Both the position numbers and the translations under genes were made by a program. From Erysipelotrichaceae bacterium (GTDB taxonomy: Bacteria > Bacillota_I > Bacilli_A > RFN20 > CAG-826), in contig JAISVG010000079.1 of NCBI GenBank assembly GCA_031271635.1, forward strand, positions 1 through 6,705: a DNA stretch of 6,705 nt. The letters are read 5' to 3'. The notes under the pieces are model-generated. The model ran no database searches. It was not told the DNA's origin and saw only the letters and a list, made by a program, of their open reading frames with translations. Shown piece after piece: positions 4,451 to 6,705 of the stretch (position 1 is the stretch's first letter; each line of letters starts with the position of its first letter).

Positions 4451-6705
4451 ATGCATGAAACTGGGAATATAAATGATGTTGCAAAAGCAGTAAATACCAA
4501 TTTGGAATTAGGACTAACAACTGAAGAAGCCAAGAAACGCCTTGAAGAAAATGGTGAAAACGTTTTAAAAGAAAAGAAGAAAAAGAATCTTTTTATGTTG
4601 TTTATTTCACAATTAAATGACCCGATGATTTTCATTCTTCTTGCAGCAGCCTTAATTACGGTGGGTCTCATGATTTATAAAATCATTAATCAAGATTCAG
4701 AGTGGCTTGAAGACCTTGCGGAAACAATTATTATTTTAGTAGTTGTTCTTTTAAACGGAACCATTGGAACCGTCCAAGAGGCAAAGGCTGAGAAGGCTCT
4801 TGAAGCCTTAAAGAAACTTGCTTCACCTCATGTGACGGTTAGAAGAGACGGCGAATTAAAAGAGATTAAAGTTGAAGAACTAGTTGTGGGCGATCTTCTC
4901 ATTGTTGAAGAAGGAAGAGTGGTCGGTGCGGATATTCGTCTTACAAAAGCCATTAATTTAAAGGCTGATGAAGCAAGCTTAACGGGTGAATCTGTTCCTA
5001 GCGAAAAAAGCGCGGATCTTGCTTTTACAACTGAAGTCCCAATTGGCGACCGGAAGAATATGCTCTTTATGTCAACTCCAGTTAGTTATGGCCGAGGTGA
5101 AGGTATCGTTGTGGCGACCGGTATGAACACCGAAATCGGAAAAATCGCCACCATTTTAAGTGATGAAAAAGATGAAATGACCCCGCTTCAAAAACGACTG
5201 GCAGAGCTTTCCAAGTTTTTAGGAATCCTGACTATTGCCTTAGTTGCCTTGCTCTTTATCATTGCGCTTTTTAGGATTAACTGGAATCAACCGGAAACTA
5301 TTTTTGAAGATGTAATGAATATGTTCACCGTTTCAATCTCCTTAGCAGTTGCGGCGGTGCCAGAAGGCCTTCCAGCCGTGGTGACGATTGTGTTAGCAAT
5401 CGGAGTCCAACGCATGGCGAAAGTAAATGCGATTGTAAGAAAACTCCCTTCGGTTGAAACCTTGGGGGCGGTTAGTGTGGTTTGTTCTGATAAGACCGGA
5501 ACTTTGACCCAAAATAAAATGACGGTGGTTAAGTGCTATGTTGATGGAACCGTCTATGATAATCATCGTTTTAAAGCTCATGATGACATTACGCTTCTTG
5601 CAAGTGGGTTAGCCCTTTGTAGTGATGCTTCAATTGAAAAGGGGATTTATGGTGATCCGACTGAAATTGCCTTAGTCCAGTTTGCGATGAACCTAGGAAA
5701 AGCAAAGTCGGCCCTTGAAACTGAGGCTCCAAGAATTAAGGAATACCCCTTTGATTCCGTAAGAAAGATGATGTCTACCTTACATCAAGTTGGAAATAAA
5801 AAGGTCCAATATACGAAAGGCGCGCTTGATAATATTTTAAAATTAGTAACAAAAATCAATCTCCACGGCGAAGTAATACCAATTACTGAGGATCATCTTC
5901 TAGCCATTAATCAGGCGGGAAGTAAGATGTCAAGTGACGCCTTAAGAGTGCTCGCTCTTGCGTATAAAGAGCAAAAAGATGACACTATTAGCGAAACTGA
6001 TTTAATCTTCCTTGGTCTAATCGGAATGATTGATCCTCCGCGACCAGAGGCCAAACCAGCTGTAATAGAATTTAAGAAAGCCGGAATTACAACAGTTATG
6101 ATTACTGGTGACCATAAAGATACGGCCTTTGCGATTGCTAAGGAATTAGGAATTGCAACTTCTTTAAAACAGGTTTTATCAGGTGATGAACTGCTTAACA
6201 TGACCCAAGAAGAGCTTAATGGAGTCATTGATACGATTCGGGTTTTTGCAAGAGTCTCTCCGGAAACTAAAGTCATGATTGTTCGGGCTTTTAAAAACGC
6301 GAATAACTTGGTGGCGATGACAGGAGACGGTGTGAATGATGCACCATCACTGAAAGTGGCTGATGTGGGAATTGCCATGGGTATTACCGGAACTGATGTC
6401 GCGAAAGGAGCCTCTGATATTATCCTCGCGGATGATAATTTTGCGAGTATTAAAAATGCCGTTGAAGAAGGTCGAAGCATTTATGCTAATATTAAGAAAA
6501 CTGTTTTATTCTTATTGTCCTGCAATTTAGGTGAAGTCTTTTCGATGCTCCTTGCCGAATTAATGCTTTTACCACTACCACTTAGTGCAATTCATATCTT
6601 ATGGGTGAACTTAGTTACCGATAGTTTACCGGCGATTGCCTTAGGTAGTGATGATAAAGAAAAGGATAACATGCGTCATAAACCGCGAAAAGCGAACGAA
6701 TCCTT
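4451..6705 (+). CDS. P-type Ca2+-transporting ATPase, SERCA/PacL-like (type IIA), 3' end outside window
   Basis: 751 residues are visible with no frameshift; family members have about 880-900, so the last membrane helices M7-M10 are missing. It probably exports Ca2+ from the cytosol using ATP. In order: N-terminal cation-ATPase domain (about 5-50), M1 (about 57-79), M2 (about 90-107), actuator domain with TGES (178-181), M3, M4 with PEGLP (304-308), phosphorylation motif DKTGTLT with Asp347, nucleotide domain with KGA (456-458), TGD (552-554), hinge TGDGVNDAPS (624-633), M5 and M6. Calcium ligands by analogy with SERCA are present: Glu305 (M4), Asn692 and Glu695 (M5, NLGE), and Asn720, Thr723, Asp724 (M6, WVNLVTD). 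The actuator domain has GR...GAD where the family usually has GD...PAD (about 155-161). ATG 4451 is set by AGGAG. The gene has its own extended -10 promoter and candidate operator, and is divergent from the small membrane protein gene. Ca2+ is the likely substrate; Mn2+ or another cation is less likely but possible. Confidence 0.92.
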   Translation, partial: MHETGNINDVAKAVNTNLELGLTTEEAKKRLEENGENVLKEKKKKNLFMLFISQLNDPMIFILLAAALITVGLMIYKIINQDSEWLEDLAETIIILVVVLLNGTIGTVQEAKAEKALEALKKLASPHVTVRRDGELKEIKVEELVVGDLLIVEEGRVVGADIRLTKAINLKADEASLTGESVPSEKSADLAFTTEVPIGDRKNMLFMSTPVSYGRGEGIVVATGMNTEIGKIATILSDEKDEMTPLQKRLAELSKFLGILTIALVALLFIIALFRINWNQPETIFEDVMNMFTVSISLAVAAVPEGLPAVVTIVLAIGVQRMAKVNAIVRKLPSVETLGAVSVVCSDKTGTLTQNKMTVVKCYVDGTVYDNHRFKAHDDITLLASGLALCSDASIEKGIYGDPTEIALVQFAMNLGKAKSALETEAPRIKEYPFDSVRKMMSTLHQVGNKKVQYTKGALDNILKLVTKINLHGEVIPITEDHLLAINQAGSKMSSDALRVLALAYKEQKDDTISETDLIFLGLIGMIDPPRPEAKPAVIEFKKAGITTVMITGDHKDTAFAIAKELGIATSLKQVLSGDELLNMTQEELNGVIDTIRVFARVSPETKVMIVRAFKNANNLVAMTGDGVNDAPSLKVADVGIAMGITGTDVAKGASDIILADDNFASIKNAVEEGRSIYANIKKTVLFLLSCNLGEVFSMLLAELMLLPLPLSAIHILWVNLVTDSLPAIALGSDDKEKDNMRHKPRKANES

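Noticed and set aside
5911..6480. Long minus-strand open frame (189 codons) inside the calcium ATPase gene
   Set aside because: It is opposite a gene with all family motifs; the Ser/Ala-rich composition is that of a codon-biased reverse frame and no ribosome binding site or domain is seen.
1..6705. Mobile element, CRISPR array, tRNA/rRNA or defence system
   Set aside because: Reading both strands I found no direct-repeat array, transposase or recombinase motif, tRNA-like fold or defence-type domain.

Overview
The window looks like chromosomal DNA of a low-GC Gram-positive-type bacterium (Bacillota, or a Mycoplasmatota/Acholeplasma-like lineage). The reasons are the AT-rich sequence, AAGGAGG-type ribosome binding sites, tight gene packing, and family members resembling Bacillus proteins (a YkpA-type ABC-F, an HlyC/CorC protein). 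TGA acts as a stop codon (end of the ABC-F gene) and tryptophan is TGG, so this is not a code-4 mycoplasma. I see no transposase, phage gene, CRISPR array, tRNA or rRNA, and no gene-free stretch longer than about 200 bases.

Layout. Bases 2-361 (+) are the 3' end of an HlyC/CorC-type (CBS plus CorC domain) membrane protein gene. Bases 386-544 (+) hold a 52-residue single-span membrane protein with a GTG start. Bases 554-2146 (+) encode an ABC-F protein of the YkpA/YbiT type, joined by an ATGA overlap to a divergent HflX GTPase at 2143-3507 (+). Next comes a minus-strand block: a guanylate kinase (3482-4060) whose end overlaps the hflX 3' end by 26 bp, a hairpin terminator (4083-4120), and a 74-residue two-span membrane protein (4134-4358). 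A 92-bp divergent promoter region (4359-4450) separates this block from a SERCA-like P-type calcium ATPase (4451 to past the window end, +).

Functional picture. The ABC-F/HflX pair is the most coherent unit. Both families act on ribosomes, and their translational coupling suggests a shared role in stalled or hibernating ribosome handling (inference). Both proteins depart from their family consensus: the ABC-F has one canonical and one eroded composite ATP site, and the HflX lacks the GPGETQ motif and a recognisable G5 motif. The CorC-like and calcium ATPase genes at the two ends both concern divalent cation handling, but they are not in one operon.

Regulation. The intergenic DNA is very compact. 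Two start codons (386 and 4060) lie exactly six bases after a -10-like hexamer, as in leaderless mRNAs. The calcium ATPase start is preceded by an extended -10 and a perfect 16-bp palindrome that covers the predicted transcription start and the ribosome binding site, a good candidate operator. I did not find a clearly new multi-gene system; the most unusual material is the divergent ABC-F/HflX pair and the regulatory sites.
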